64,000 bases of DNA from Corythucha ciliata (taxonomy: Eukaryota > Arthropoda > Insecta > Hemiptera > Tingidae): assembly GCA_038030265.1 (NCBI GenBank), contig CM075941.1, forward strand, positions 58,257,952 through 58,321,951. Direction: 5' to 3'. This document shows positions 10,501 through 22,141 of the stretch, in pieces. Below the pieces are notes generated by a model that searched no databases, was not told where the DNA came from, and saw only the letters and a program-made list of their open reading frames with translations. Numbering within the stretch: the stretch's first letter is position 1; each line of letters starts with the position of its first letter. A program made the position numbers and the translations under genes.

Positions 10501-11400
10501 TGGTTCTTTCTCCGCTCCCCCCTCCCCATCAGCCACTGGTTGTTTCAAAAAGCTTCAAAGGTCAAAGCGACATAACGCTAATTTTGTTCTGTCTTAATTG
10601 AAACCGAACGCTTTTGTTTTTGGGACGACGCGTCAACGCAGCAATTGGCCAATTATTCCGGTGGGTCCTTTTGTTCAATTAAATTAGCGGCTGGAACTTT
10701 ATCACCCCAGCAACCCCCACACACCCGCCCATTATAGAAAAATGTTCAATTCAAAACGTACGCGAGTGAGACACACGACTGATGGGGTGGAGGAGTACAA
10801 GATTGAAAAAAAAAAATTCCCCGCACAGTTTCTAGACTGTTGCGGTGGTAGATGGAGTGGTGGAAGGGGGGAGGGGTCGTGAACGAGAGGCTGGGAAAAA
10901 GGCAGGAAATGGCGAAAGTAGCCGGGTTAGGTGCCTTTATCCCCAATCAGCTTCCTGATATATACCCCTCAGGGGGGTTGGAGAGGGAATCCGGTTTTGC
11001 CGCGCGAGACGCAGGCAAGATAAAGAGGTTGTGACGTTTTCCAACTATATATATATGATTTTCCAGTTCAGACCCCCCCCCCCCATCTACAACCACCATC
11101 ACCCCTCTCCGCGGAACCTTCACAAACCCAACCGCACAATTCCACCACCATTGACGTGCTGTGGAACTTATGAAATTTCCTTAGTCCGCAATCCAACCCT
11201 TCAGGGGGTTTTCTTCTCTCGCTCTTTTAATATCCGGGTATTTCATTTACCGCTTCAATTCGCCTGCCCCCCCCCCTCTTTTTTTTTATTTGATTTCACT
11301 TCGAAATTATAAGATTTCTATGGAACAAGAGAGAATTCAAAATATTATTGACGTCTTTTAAGACATCATTCCGCTTGCTAGCACCTTTTGCGGTTCTGGC
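7546..11400. other. Unique AT-rich DNA with G/C homopolymers, no exon recognised
   Basis: Frames over 60 codons occur at about 8,819-9,199 (+), 8,898-9,224 (-) and 9,562-9,957 (+). None shows a domain, convincing splice-site context or plausible composition, and many are Pro/Ser/Phe-rich from C and T tracts. Notable homopolymers are C runs at 7,819, 8,753 and 11,072 and G runs at 8,181 and 9,367. Intron or intergenic DNA is the simplest reading. Confidence 0.5.
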
Positions 11401-11900
11401 CCGCTAAAAAAAAAAAAAAAAAACCAATTTGGCGAGACTCAGTCGCTAATAAAACCCTTTTCGTGGGTCTGCGACTCACTAAAAAATCCAATTTTTCAGA
11501 TTGCGCTCGCTAAAAATCGAATTTTTTGCCTAAAAATACCATTTTCGTGGAACCAATTTGGAGGATTTGCTGATGGCTTATTTCCTCCGAGGCTCTGGCT
11601 CACTAAAAAGCCAATTTTCGCGTGTTATCCAACGGTGCTTAACGTCCAACTACCATACGGTGTCGTGTACGAGGGTGAAATCACACACTTTTACTATTCT
11701 CACGTGGGTGTTTATCATTTTTCCTTAAAATAATCCAGCCTATACATTGGGAATCGAACCCCACTCAGCGCAGACGGTACCTGGACATGAGAGTCGACGC
11801 CCTATAACGACCTCGGCCACTCTGCTGGGCGATAAAACCATTTTCGCGGCTTGACCCTCACTAAAAATAACAATTTCGCGGGCCTATCGCGCTTTAAAAA
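11401..11900 (-). repeat. Tandem family D, reverse orientation
   Basis: Repeats of ACTCACTAAAAA-CCAATTTT-CG and TCGCTAAAAATCGAATTTT with ~35-base spacing. This is the reverse complement of the arrays at 39,170-39,560 and 54,000-54,905 (GCGAAATTGGTTTTTAAAGAG). A tRNA-like sequence is embedded at 11,739-11,829. Confidence 0.6.
11739..11829 (-). tRNA. Degenerate class II (Leu/Ser-type) tRNA-like sequence
   Basis: The reverse complement has A-box-like GTGGCCGAGGTCG and B box GGTTCGATTCC separated by ~55 bases. That spacing is expected for a tRNA with a long variable arm. The T stem is weak (GAGTGG with CCAATG), and the putative anticodon region CTCTCATGTCC does not form a clean five-base-pair stem. 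It lies inside a family D array. A tRNA pseudogene or SINE head is most likely. Confidence 0.45.
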
Positions 11901-11919
11901 AAAAAAAAAGGAAAAAAGA

Positions 11920-12950
11920 AACATTTTGAAGGTTTGAAGGTTGCCAGGACTTAAACTCAGTGAAATTGCCCGTTTTGTCGCGTAAGTTTCGGGTCTAAAA
12001 ACCCGCGAACTTGGCAATTTTCCCGTATTTATTGTCGCGAAGGTGCAAGTTTTCGGGCCTTTAAAAAAAAAAAAAATTGTCGGAGCACGGGATAGTCAGC
12101 GACAACCAGCGCCCTGGTGAATAGACGCAAAATTGCAACATTTAAGAGGCAAATATTCGCGATACTGGAAGTTTCACTTCCTAATTTCAATGAAATTGCG
12201 ACTTTCAAGGCCTATTTTTCCTGTTCTTTTTTCAGTGAAGCGCGTGACACTGGGCAGGCCAACCATGAACGATGAACAGCATCGTTAAGCGCTGAATATT
12301 TGTGAGTTTGCAAATTCGGTTACTAATTTGAGCGAAATTTACAAGTTTCCTGGCAAAAATATCCATGAAATTGACAGGTTTCAGGGTCTTTGAGTCTTAA
12401 TCGTTGGTCGAAATTGCAAATTCAAAGATCTTGATTTAAAAAAAAATTGCAGTTTCCAGACCATGCCGAACTCCAGGCTATAGTCAGCTCCAACGGTGCG
12501 CCCATGACCTGATGATTGCCCACAAACATTGAAAGTTTATTGACTAATTTTGCGTAAAATTTCAATTTTCGGGCCTTAATTTTTGCGAAAATGCGAGTTT
12601 CGGGTCTTAATATTAGCAAAATGGTTAGTTAAAGGGTCTTAATTCCGGAGAAATTGCAAGTTTCGGGGCTAAAATAAATCTAGGAATTTGCAATTTTGCA
12701 AATAATGGAGGCTGATCGCAATTGCAATTTAAGGATCGTTCGCCGCTCCGTGCGTCTTACACAATATTATAATTTTGAAGGTGAATATCCGCGAAATTTG
12801 ATGTTTCCTGGCTCAATTTTTGCGAAATTACAAGTTTCAGATCTTAATTTCAGCTAAATTGCAAGTTTCAGATCTCAATGTCAGCTAAATTGCACGTTTC
12901 AGGTCCTGGCATCGGGCATCAGACCACGGGCAAGCCGCGCACCGACTTTG
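11920..12950 (+). repeat. Tandem family E (GAAATTGCAAGTTTC words)
   Basis: Words GAAATTGCAAGTTTC, GGTCTTAATTT and GCGAAATT recur with ~30-base spacing. Unit-like runs are interrupted by longer inserts at about 12,085-12,125, 12,235-12,295, 12,455-12,530 and 12,900-13,000. No coding is seen. Confidence 0.65.
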
Positions 12951-13019
12951 CCACGTGCTCATAACCGTGCACGTGCTCCTGATAGTAATCGGCGGCTAGT
13001 ATGCAGGGGAAAACAACAC

Positions 13020-13835
13020 TGGTGCAAAGCTAAAATGGAGACGCGGCTAAAATTAATTGAAAGCGTTAATCGGCGGTTATAACACGGGAAAAACGCTAAT
13101 TTATGGCTTAAATAGAGAAAAACCGCTAACTATAACGGATAAATTGAGGAAAAACGCCGATTAGTGGATAAAGAGTAGAAAAACGCTAATAAACAGCTGA
13201 AATAGACAAAAATCACTAATTCACGGCTAAAATCAGAAAAAATGATAATTCGCGGCTAAGATCAAGGAAAACGTCAATTCGCTGCTAAAATCATGAAAAA
13301 CGCTAATTCACGGCTAAAATCAGGAAAAATGACAATTCACGGCTAATATTAACGAAAACGCCGATGCGCTGCTAAAATTGAGGGAGAGTGCTAATTGGTG
13401 GCTAAAACAGAGAAAAACGCTAATTTACCTTGCTAAAATTGATAATAATCGCTGATTCACGGCTATAACATCAAGAAAAAACAGCGATGAATCGCTCAGC
13501 AGGCTCGTCGCGGCTAAAATTGAGTAAAATCTAAAATTGAGAGATAATTCTCGCCTCAAAATTGGACAACTCGCTATATTTCCCAACAAAAATTAAACGC
13601 TAATTCGCAGCTGTAATAGAGAAAATGCGTAATTCGCGGTTATAAATTTGACAAAAGGCATTCACTCTCAGCTTGAAATTGTGAAATACGCGGATTCTCG
13701 GATCATCGCTTGAAAAAAATCCGCTAGATTGCGACTAAAATAGAGGACAAGCTTGTGATTCGCGGCTAAAATTATAAAAGCTCTAATTCACGGCAAAAAC
13801 CGCCAATTCTCAGTTCCTACGAACAAGTTCGTGGC
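13020..13835 (+). repeat. Family A array, forward; clean 29-bp period
   Basis: This is the clearest view of the unit. Between about 13,255 and 13,345 three successive units starting GCTAA are each exactly 29 bases long. The unit comprises GCTAAAATTGAG, a run of A, and CGCTAATTCGCG. About 25 units with substitutions and small indels follow in the same orientation. Confidence 0.85.
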
Positions 13836-16800
13836 TGAAATTTGGATATTTGATATTTATCACCTTATTCTCGATCACGGACCAACTACTTGTGATAGGT
13901 GAACCGCTTGGATACAGTGTCGGCGCTATACTGCAAAACGAATACCCACGAAATTTGGAAGATACCTACCCGTGGGCCTGCCATTTCAACGCAATGCACG
14001 ATACTTATGCCTCCCTCCCCATCCCCCACTGTTACTATCCGACGCATTCATTGTAGTGACGCATAACGCTCCATGGGTCTCATAGAGGAGTGCGAATTGC
14101 TGATGCACTCATCCTTCTGCTGCCTTGGAGCTAACTACGCCCATGCACGTCCCACGCCCCCCCCCCATTACACTCTTGTCGATTCGCGGCTGTTCTTCAG
14201 TCCTAGACACGTGATGCACATTGGGCAATGGAGTCTGTTAGTTGTTAATCGTCATACTGTCATGTCTTTTGTCCTTAGGGAGTGAATATTGTTCGATTTA
14301 AGAGCAGTCAGACACCCTTGAAGAAGGGGGGGGGGGTTCAATTTTCGGACTTTCTGGAGGAATTAGGAATGTTTATTCCAGCTTTTTGAGGCATCTGAAC
14401 TCCAAAAATCTGGATTCCAGATATAGTTTTCTATCACTTTCTGGCATATAAATTGTCAGTTCTTGACCTGAGAATTCAAATTTCAAGATTTCAAAATTTC
14501 AGAGCGGTTAAATTCCGAGTTCCTAAAGAAAGACCGTTAGCGTGGGTTTTGGACACTGTTTACTATGTCTTAGTGCCAAATCAGTGCATATTTAAGCGTT
14601 GTTCCATATTTCTGGGGCTGAATCATCAGTTTTGTCCCTTCCGCTGGGACTTTCATATTTAACGCGTTTTTTGAATAGTGAGACCCAATTTAACGGAAAA
14701 ACTGGCAGTTTTATTCGGTGAATCGTTCATTTTTGGGAATAAATTTGATGTTATCAGGGCAAAACACTTAAGTTTTCAAGACACATTTTTCTTTTATGAT
14801 TTCCTCGCTCTCTTAAATATTAACATTCCTAACATTTTTATAGTTTTAAAATGGTTCGTTCTCCTCCCTTTGGATAGGGGCTGGTGTCTTGTTGAAGCCC
14901 CCATATTCCTTTTCCCATAGTGCTCAAGTTACAAAATGATAAAGACGAAGGAAGGGTGGTTGCCATGCTTTCTATAACGAATCACACGTGCTTTAAACAG
15001 GCAATTTATGATCATTTATCGACTGCTTGCCTCTCTTGCTTAAGTCGTGTGAGATAAAAACATCAGGTTCACTCGATAATTAATTTCTGCCTTAATCAAG
15101 AGTTTTGTTGGACGTGTGTGACGGAGGGGGGGGGGCGTGTACAGCTTCTAAGACATCATTTTACTAATCAAAACCAAATGTTCTTGGCGTGGGGGGGGGT
15201 TGTATGGGCCTGAAGAGCACAGAGAAAACGAAATCTAATTGCAACTTTGATGGATGCGTTGATTTAAATACGTTTTCTCTCGCTCTCATTCGGCGATACA
15301 ATCGAGTTCGCGAGTGTTGTTTTGGTTGGAAGGAGAGAGGGGGGGATATGTAGCGTCATTTAGAAAAGTAGTTCGCGGCGGAAACTGATAAAAGTGTTGG
15401 CCCCTGTTTATGAGAGACTGTGTCCAACCACGCCAGAGTCGTTATCTCACGCCATCGAATGAACAAGAAATGCGGCGTTGAGGCTCTCCGTTTGCCTCCT
15501 GTTTCGAAGAGGCTTGTTGACTTCTGAAAAACAAACAAAAAAAAAAAAACGCACCAGTTCCCTCTTATTGCGTTTGGTGACAGCCAACCCTATTCGTCCT
15601 TTAAATTTTCGAGCTCCAAGGACTTTTCCTGTTTTCACTGCCTGCGCCTGTTTCCGTTTCCCGCTTTGAGTTCCACTTTCCCACCATGACTTCTCTTCCC
15701 TTGTAAAAGACTTCTCGTTTCTTCGAGCATTCATGACATGTAACGAGAACGAGTTGCTTTTGAAACTCGCCGACAGTTTTACACTCTGTGGTACAAGCAC
15801 GCAGTTCCTCCCTTTCCTCTTTTCATAATATACGTATGTCATTTCTCTACCGGTTTTAATTGTGAATTCCGCACTTCCAGGGGAAAAAACACACTGGAAA
15901 GAGAGTGAGATAGGGTGAGAAAGGGGAAAAAATGACTCGCCTATTTCTGCACGAAGACGAGAGTTGTCATATCCTCTTTTTACAGCTTCCCAAAATATAA
16001 ATCAAAGCCGAGCGGACAGGAGTAAATCACTAGCAGCAATTATATGTATCCCCCTCCCAACTTCCACCCCTTTTTCCTTTATTGTTGACGATGAGGAAGG
16101 AGGCCCTCAGATGCGAAGTGGATTTACTGAACAAAAGGAAACAAAACATAAATAAACTTGTAAAAAGTCCCCTTCTCCAAACCGCCCCCAACTCAGGATG
16201 AACCAAAAAATGATATCCACAACAGTTTAATGGTCAATAAATCGCGCAAACTCTTGTCATGGAATATTCTTCCGAGCGAAAGGGGGTGGGTTGGGGGGAT
16301 GTGTTTCGTTTAAATAAGGTCTCATCTGGGGACTTCCAACGAAATCTCCTCCTCCACAACCCTCCGTTTTTTTTTTAATCTGCGACTGGCACCTAAGAAT
16401 AACAATGAAGTCCTTGGAAATCGCGTTCGTTTTTGGTGGATGCGTTGTGAGAAGATGAAGGGGTGGTGAGAGGGGGGAAGAGACGATGGAAATGAAGTTT
16501 CAACCCCTTTTCTTCCTCCACCCCCTCACCCGTTCCCTTTTTTTTTTGTTTTAAAACCAGCCATCTGCTTCCGCATTTTGAAAAGAGCACCAAAAGTTTC
16601 TGTCATTGCGTCTAACATCAAAATGATAATGAATGTACCCCACTGAAAACTTGCTAAAGTTGAAAGTACCTCGATTTTCTGGTTATAATTTTACAATTTC
16701 GACGAGAAGGAAAATTTCCAACAATAAATCATCAAGTTTTAACATTTTTAAACGATGATTTAGACGCCCGTGGAGGATCCGAAATGATTATAAAAGACAG

Positions 16801-18317
16801 AAAAAGTGTACACACTTTAGTTATTTATTTCTGAACGGAAAGAGGGTTCCGGAAAAGTCAAATTCAAAATAGAATGCTTTTCTTCGGCATTCAACTTGAA
16901 AGTGAGTATGAATCTTGAGGGAATTCTCGAAGAAGGGCGAGTAAATTGAGGACATTTTCTTTATTGCAAAATAAATGGGAACCCATTCATACTGTAAGGG
17001 TCAAGAATGGTTGAACCTGGTTAAATTGTAGCAGGGGTGATAGCAATGGTGGGGGGGGGGAGGACGGGTGATTGATTTGAATTGATTCACTCCCTGACCG
17101 GTCCAATTACAGGTCGTACACCTGACAAAGGAGAGAAGACTATGTGAGGGGAAGTTGTGAAAAAGTAAAAAAAAAGGGAGACATTGTCTGCCCAGGTGAC
17201 AGTCGTGACAGAGGGCTATTCCTCACAGACAGGCAGGGTTTCCATTCAGACTTCTCGCTTTTTAACAATTTATTTCCCATTTTTTTTTTTTGTATTTTTT
17301 TATTCCTGTCCTTTCCGCCCTTTCTTCAAACGCAGGAATGATTTTTTTCCCTCCGACTGTACTTTGTTCCTGATCAATCATTCATCTCTGGAATCTCTTT
17401 TCAGGAGATGTAAAACCGTATAAAAATGTGACTCGCGACGTTTCCAACAATCAGTCTTCAAAAGATCTCATTCTAATCATCGCACTATGGCCTCATTGCG
17501 ACGCCCTTTTTGTTCTTATGCCTCGAGTACAGAGAGAGAAAGAGAGAGAGAGAGAAAAAAAATTGTTCGCACTATTCTTATTCACCATCACGCAAATCCA
17601 TCAGTCATTCTCCGAAGACTTTCTAAGTCATCGTGAAAAATTCATCTTTTCCAATGGCGCTTTTGTCTCAGCCCATGTGTCACACTATAGGGGTTGGATG
17701 GCGTTCTCCAACAAAGAAATCCGGGGAATAAAAAAAGAAACCCCCCCGACCCTCTCCACTCAAACACAACCTCGCCATTCTTTTTTTTCTTTTTTTTTTC
17801 ATTATGTGAAAAGTTTGTCTTCAGTTACTTTTCCAGGCTCCTGAACCCCCGCCCCCGTCCCATCAAACTCATACCCCACAGCATCTGACAATTTTAAAAC
17901 AATACCTGATGAATAAAGAGCCTTAATTTATATTAAAAGTCTCGCTTCGTGATGAAAAAGCGACTGAAAAGAAAAAGGGGTTGATGGTAATGAGGTGACT
18001 GTTTACTGGATAAAGGGGTGGTTGGGAGGGGGAGGGGGCAGTGAAAATGAATTGGAGAGGGTGGTTGAGGGTGGGGAGGAGGGGGCTCTGTACTGTAAAA
18101 AGACTGTGCTTATTATCCGTCAAGTCCTTTAAAAGAGCATCAGTCACGCGGTGTTTCATGAAGTGAAGAAGAATTCTCTTTTTGAAGAACGAAAAAAAAA
18201 AAGAAAGAGAAAAATGCTCGAATAATTTGTACAGAAAAAGTGGACTAATTTATGTGTTTAAAGACGCGTAAATTTTCCATTAAATTTGCAGGTCTCAGGG
18301 TTTTGAATAGCTCAGGG
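13836..18317. other. Unique DNA, no exon recognised
   Basis: Frames at 13,850-14,056, 14,073-14,285, 14,453-14,920 (+), 15,447-15,842 (-) and 17,428-17,844 (+) lack recognisable domains. Low-complexity tracts include G runs (14,328, 15,126, 15,191, 17,051), T8-11 runs and a short GA tract (17,530-17,553). From 14,340 to 14,760 there are diverged CAGTTTT-type words resembling family B at 33.6-35.3 kb. Nothing else could be assigned. Confidence 0.45.
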
Positions 18318-18412
18318 CAAGGGCGTAGCCAGCCCTCTTGATCCTGGGAGGGAGGACATCTTCACATGGAGAGAATGCCAGTTGCACCTTACTGCAAAGG
18401 GCGGGGCGGGAG
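18314..18412 (+). mobile_element. Possible DNA-transposon end abutting the truncated gypsy
   Basis: The segment begins CAGGGCAAGGGCGTAGCCAG, a word of the CAG-GGCGTAGCCAG type common at ends of hAT-like elements. It sits just outside the point (about 18,412) where similarity to gypsy integrase stops. No partner end or target duplication was found. Confidence 0.35.
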
Positions 18413-18670
18413 GGGGGGTTATTCGGGAATAAGACAGGTCTTGGAAAACAAACGGTTTTTTGTTTGAGTGGTTCGAAGCGAAGGTGGGTCGGAGGGTTTC
18501 CATTTGACGACGGAGACGAGTAACGAAGTTGGATGGGTCGAGTTCGAGTTGAATGTCCAGTCGAGAATCTAGCAGATCTCCGGGTAGGCGAAGTGGTTGT
18601 CCGTATGTCAATTCTGCAGACGAGGCTTTGAGGTCTTCCCGAAAAACGCTACGGAGGCCGAGGAGGACGA
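18412..18670 (-). pseudogene. pol: Integrase C-terminal segment in a shifted frame
   Basis: Downstream of the shift the minus strand continues in another frame with [20 protein letters not shown] and YGQPLRLPGD, typical of the segment after the DDE core in invertebrate gypsy integrases. It runs to about FVFQDL (near 18,412) and then leaves the family alignment. The shift lies near 18,670, within a TCC/CTC-rich stretch. The piece belongs to the pol gene at 18,608-21,241. Confidence 0.75.
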
Positions 18671-21241
18671 TGGAAGTGCCTGTAGCCAATTCATCTCGGG
18701 ATGACACATAAGAGCGGCTTTGAGTTGACGGTGGAAACGTTCGACTAATCCATTAGCCTGAGGATGATAGCTTGTTGTTCTACAGCGTATCGTGCCGAGC
18801 GTTGATCCGAGAGCGCGGAAAAGTGCGGATTCGAATTGGCGCCCTTGATCTGTGGTAATCCGAAGAGGAGTTCCAAAGCGGGAGATCCAGCAATTTAAGA
18901 GGGCTTCGGCAACGTTGACTGCAGTGGCGGTCTCGAGTGGCCAGACTTCAGGCCAACGAGTGAATCGGTCGATGACTGTAAGACAGTAGCGGTATAGACC
19001 GGCGGGAGGTAGGGGTCCAATGATGTCAACGTGTATGTGGTCGAAGCGTGATGACGGTGTGGGGAAGGAGGTGATAGGGGCTCGTTGGCAGGAAACGCAC
19101 GACTGTGACCAGGAACGACAATTACGACGTATTTGAGGCCATACGAAACGTTCGGACACGAGGCGAGTGGAAGCTTTGACGCCGGGATGGCTCAGGTTGT
19201 GAAGGGAGTCGAATATCTGGCGACGAAAGGGTTTCGGGACGTAAGGACGAAGGGTGGGGGTCAATGCGTCACATACTAGAGTCACGTCGGTTCCAGGAAT
19301 TTTCATTCTTTTTAGGTGGAGGGATGAATCACTCGTGATGAGGTTTTGCAGTTCATGATCTTCTAGTTGTGCTTGAGCTAGCTTCGTGAGATCGACAGGT
19401 GAGGTTAAAGCAGTGGTGACGGAATTGACGCGAGATAGTGCATCGGCGACAATGTTTGCAGAGCCACTGACGTGCTGAACGTCGGTCGTGAACTGAGAGA
19501 TGAACGACAGCTGATTAAGTTGAACGGGAGGAAGTTTGTCCTTGCGTTGGCTAAAAGCGAAAATTAGGGGCTTGTGGTCTGTGTAAACCGTGAATGTTTG
19601 TGCTTCGAGGACGTGACGGAAGTGCTTAATGGCCGAGTGAACTGCAAGAAGCTCTCTATAGAATGCTGGCCATTCTTTTTGTCGCTTAGTTAGCTTCCGA
19701 GAGAAGAATGCAAGTGGCTGCCATTCATTAGCTACTTGTTGTTGCAGGCACCCTCCCACGGCGGTTTGAAAGGCATCGGTGAAGAGTCCGAGACGAGCTT
19801 GAGAGTCAGGATGAGCAAGAAGGGTGACTTGTGCAAGGTGTTCTTTGCAATTTTGGAAACTTTGTTTGAGTTCCGGAGTCCAGACGATTGACTGGTTGCC
19901 GCGTAGACCATGAAGGGCAGAATGAAGTGGGGCTTGGAAATCCGCCGCAGACGGGAGGGAACGCCGGTAAAAATTTAGCATGCCGAGAAAGCGGCGGAGG
20001 CTTTTAGCAGACGTGGCTGGGCTGATGTTTTGGAGGGCTGCGTCGCGTTCTGGTGGTGGTCGAGTTCCATCAGCTGAGACTTCGTAACCGAGGAAATTTA
20101 TTTTCGATGCACCGATGATGCTTTTGTTGGCGTTGACGGTGATACCGTGTTCTGCGAGGCGTTCGAAAACAGCGCGAAGATGTGTGCAGTGTGTGGAAGC
20201 ATCGGGTGAGAAAATGAGGATGTCGTCGATATAGGGGTAGCAGAATTCAAGTCCATGAAGAACTTTGTCGATGAAGCGTTGGAACGTCTGCCCTGCGTTC
20301 ATGAACGGAAACTCGAAGAGCCCGAAGGGCGTCGTGATGGCTGTTTTCGGGATGTCAGGTGGATTGACGGGTATTTGCATGTATGCTTTGACGAGGTCGA
20401 TCGCAGAAAATATGGTGCTTCCTCGGAGGCGGTGAGAAATGTCGTGAATGTGTCTGACGGGGTATCTGTCGGGAATGGTCCTGGCGTTTAGGGCGCGGTA
20501 ATCACCACAAGGACGCCATGTCGAGTCCTTTTTTGGGACCATGTGGAGAGGAGAAGACCATGGACTATCGGATCGACGGACTATCCCTTCCTGTAGCATA
20601 TTGTTGAATTCTTGTTGTGCGATGCGAAGTTTTTCGGGTGGAAGACGTCGGGGCCGCGAGAAGACCAGTGGACCGGGCGTCGTGTTTATGAAGTGAGTGG
20701 TTGAGTGGCGAACGACGCGATGGGTTCCTGGTGGGCGGAAGAGTTGGGGATATTGGGATAATACGTCGTGGAAGGGTGAATGTTCCGACAGTAAGTTGGT
20801 GAGAGCTTTGACACTAGATTGACTTGTAGAGCACGTGATGCAAGGCGTGGAAAGGCCTCTGACTGAGTCGATGAGACGGTTGTTCGTGCAATCCGGGAGG
20901 AGAGAAAAGTGGGCCAAAAAAACCGAGCCAATGATAGGGACTTCAACGTCGGCGATGATGAATGACCACGTGAAGTCACGACGAAGACCAAAATCAGGTC
21001 GGAGTTTGAGATAACCGAACGTTGAAATCGGAGATTTGTTGGCGGCGATCATGGTGAAGTCGGTGCGAGGATGACGGCCAGAGAGAAGACGTCGTGGAAA
21101 ACATGACAAATCGGAGCCTGTGTCTAGTAGGAATTGTTGCTTAGATAGACGGTCGACGATGAAGAGGCGGCGTCCGCGAGTGAGACGATCAGTCGCCGCT
21201 AGTACTGATCGCCGTTGGTTTTTGACGCCGAAAACGAGCAT
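18608..21241 (-). CDS. pol: Ty3/gypsy Pol: protease, reverse transcriptase, RNase H, integrase
   Basis: An 877-codon open frame encodes the replication enzymes of the element. The aspartic protease has DTGSD at residues 40-44. The RT has its first catalytic Asp at 292 (AIDLVKAY) and YIDD at 337-340. RNase H has Asp489, Glu530, Asp555 and Asp600. In the integrase, the zinc finger is His681/His685/Cys715/Cys718, and the core is Asp739, Asp798 and Glu834, a D-D-35-E arrangement. The ATG at 21,241 overlaps the gag 3' end in the -1 frame, so Gag-Pol expression by -1 frameshifting is likely. The last ~20 residues are out of frame with the family; the true integrase continuation lies in the overlapping frame at 18,412-18,670. 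Confidence 0.95.
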   Translation of the reverse strand: MLVFGVKNQRRSVLAATDRLTRGRRLFIVDRLSKQQFLLDTGSDLSCFPRRLLSGRHPRTDFTMIAANKSPISTFGYLKLRPDFGLRRDFTWSFIIADVEVPIIGSVFLAHFSLLPDCTNNRLIDSVRGLSTPCITCSTSQSSVKALTNLLSEHSPFHDVLSQYPQLFRPPGTHRVVRHSTTHFINTTPGPLVFSRPRRLPPEKLRIAQQEFNNMLQEGIVRRSDSPWSSPLHMVPKKDSTWRPCGDYRALNARTIPDRYPVRHIHDISHRLRGSTIFSAIDLVKAYMQIPVNPPDIPKTAITTPFGLFEFPFMNAGQTFQRFIDKVLHGLEFCYPYIDDILIFSPDASTHCTHLRAVFERLAEHGITVNANKSIIGASKINFLGYEVSADGTRPPPERDAALQNISPATSAKSLRRFLGMLNFYRRSLPSAADFQAPLHSALHGLRGNQSIVWTPELKQSFQNCKEHLAQVTLLAHPDSQARLGLFTDAFQTAVGGCLQQQVANEWQPLAFFSRKLTKRQKEWPAFYRELLAVHSAIKHFRHVLEAQTFTVYTDHKPLIFAFSQRKDKLPPVQLNQLSFISQFTTDVQHVSGSANIVADALSRVNSVTTALTSPVDLTKLAQAQLEDHELQNLITSDSSLHLKRMKIPGTDVTLVCDALTPTLRPYVPKPFRRQIFDSLHNLSHPGVKASTRLVSERFVWPQIRRNCRSWSQSCVSCQRAPITSFPTPSSRFDHIHVDIIGPLPPAGLYRYCLTVIDRFTRWPEVWPLETATAVNVAEALLNCWISRFGTPLRITTDQGRQFESALFRALGSTLGTIRCRTTSYHPQANGLVERFHRQLKAALMCHPEMNWLQALPSSSSASVAFFGKTSKPRLQN

Positions 21242-22086
21242 GGACGTGTGTATTTAGTGGCTTTATCACCCCAGCGTCGATGATACCAGCAAGTCGTCGG
21301 TTTTGATGATGCTGACTTGACTCACGTTGGCGGGAGTGTGGTGGACGATGCGTGGTGGCCAAGTGCTGCGTAAGCGTAGTCAATTGTTTGCATATGGTTT
21401 CGAGAAGCCGAATGCTGTGATCGGTGGGGGGGTGCGGAGGCGATTGCGTTGACGGAAGAAATCGGATTGGGGGGGGGGGAGGTAATGAATGCAGGTTGAA
21501 CCTCTACGATTTTGTCGGCGGTGAGTGCCAGGCGGTCGAGTGGTAGGTCTGTCTGCGTTTGGAGAATAGCCTGGACGTGTGGGGGAAGACGTTGAGTCCA
21601 GAGCGTCCGAAGGAAGTCGTCGTGGACCGGAGTCGGCCCTGCGAGAGACCTCAAATGGCGCAGGAATTGCGACGGTTTGCGGTCACCGAGTTCTTCTTGT
21701 TTGAGGAGTTGACGGACTCGTTGTCCATCAGAGAGGGAAAGGCGATCGATGATTGCGGTTTTGAGTGTCGTGTAGGGATTTTGAGGGGGTGTTGCCGTTA
21801 CGATATCTTCCACTTCGCTGATGATTCGTTCGTCGAGTTGGGATACGAGGTGAGTGTACTTGGTGGTTTCATTCGTGATACCAGCGAGTGAAAATTGGGC
21901 GTCAACTTGGGAGAACCACAAGGCAGGTTTGTCTCGCCAGAAAGTGGGTAGTTTGATGGCGACGCGGTTAACGAAAGCAGGTGTTTCTCGATCATTGGTT
22001 TGAGCGGAGGCCCCAGGAAGTAGTTGCTGGAGCTGCTGTTGGAGCCGTTCTAGCTGGGCCGCGACGTCATCGTTTGTGTCGACCAT
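21199..22086 (-). pseudogene. gag: Ty3/gypsy Gag, interrupted by TGA
   Basis: An ATG at 22,086 opens a 254-codon frame containing the capsid motif LPTFWRDKPALWFSQVDAQF, followed by a TGA at 21,322-21,324. The same frame then continues to a TAG at 21,199-21,201. This continuation carries the nucleocapsid-like motif [16 protein letters not shown] (21,291-21,238). In related elements I would expect a Cys where this copy has the Tyr (TAC). Both defects could be single C-to-T or G-to-A transitions, consistent with deamination decay. The primer binding site lies 37 bases upstream of the ATG. Confidence 0.85.
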
Positions 22087-22123
22087 AGCGATTGACTACG
22101 TTGATTGGCCGACGTTGCGCGTT

Positions 22124-22141
22124 AGTAGTCGGGGGTCACCA
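22124..22141 (-). other. Primer binding site
   Basis: The minus-strand sequence TGGTGACCCCCGACTACT directly follows the LTR. The first ten bases complement a tRNA 3' end GGGGTCACCA, matching tRNA-Trp. Confidence 0.65.

Noticed and set aside
13255..13835. 29-bp direct repeats resembling a CRISPR array
   Set aside because: Units are contiguous with no unique spacers, heavily diverged, and lie in a eukaryotic genome with no cas genes.
17428..17844. 138-codon plus-strand frame
   Set aside because: Contains a GA microsatellite and T runs; no recognisable family.
20255..20491. Plus-strand frame within the gypsy pol
   Set aside because: Antisense shadow of the RT domain.
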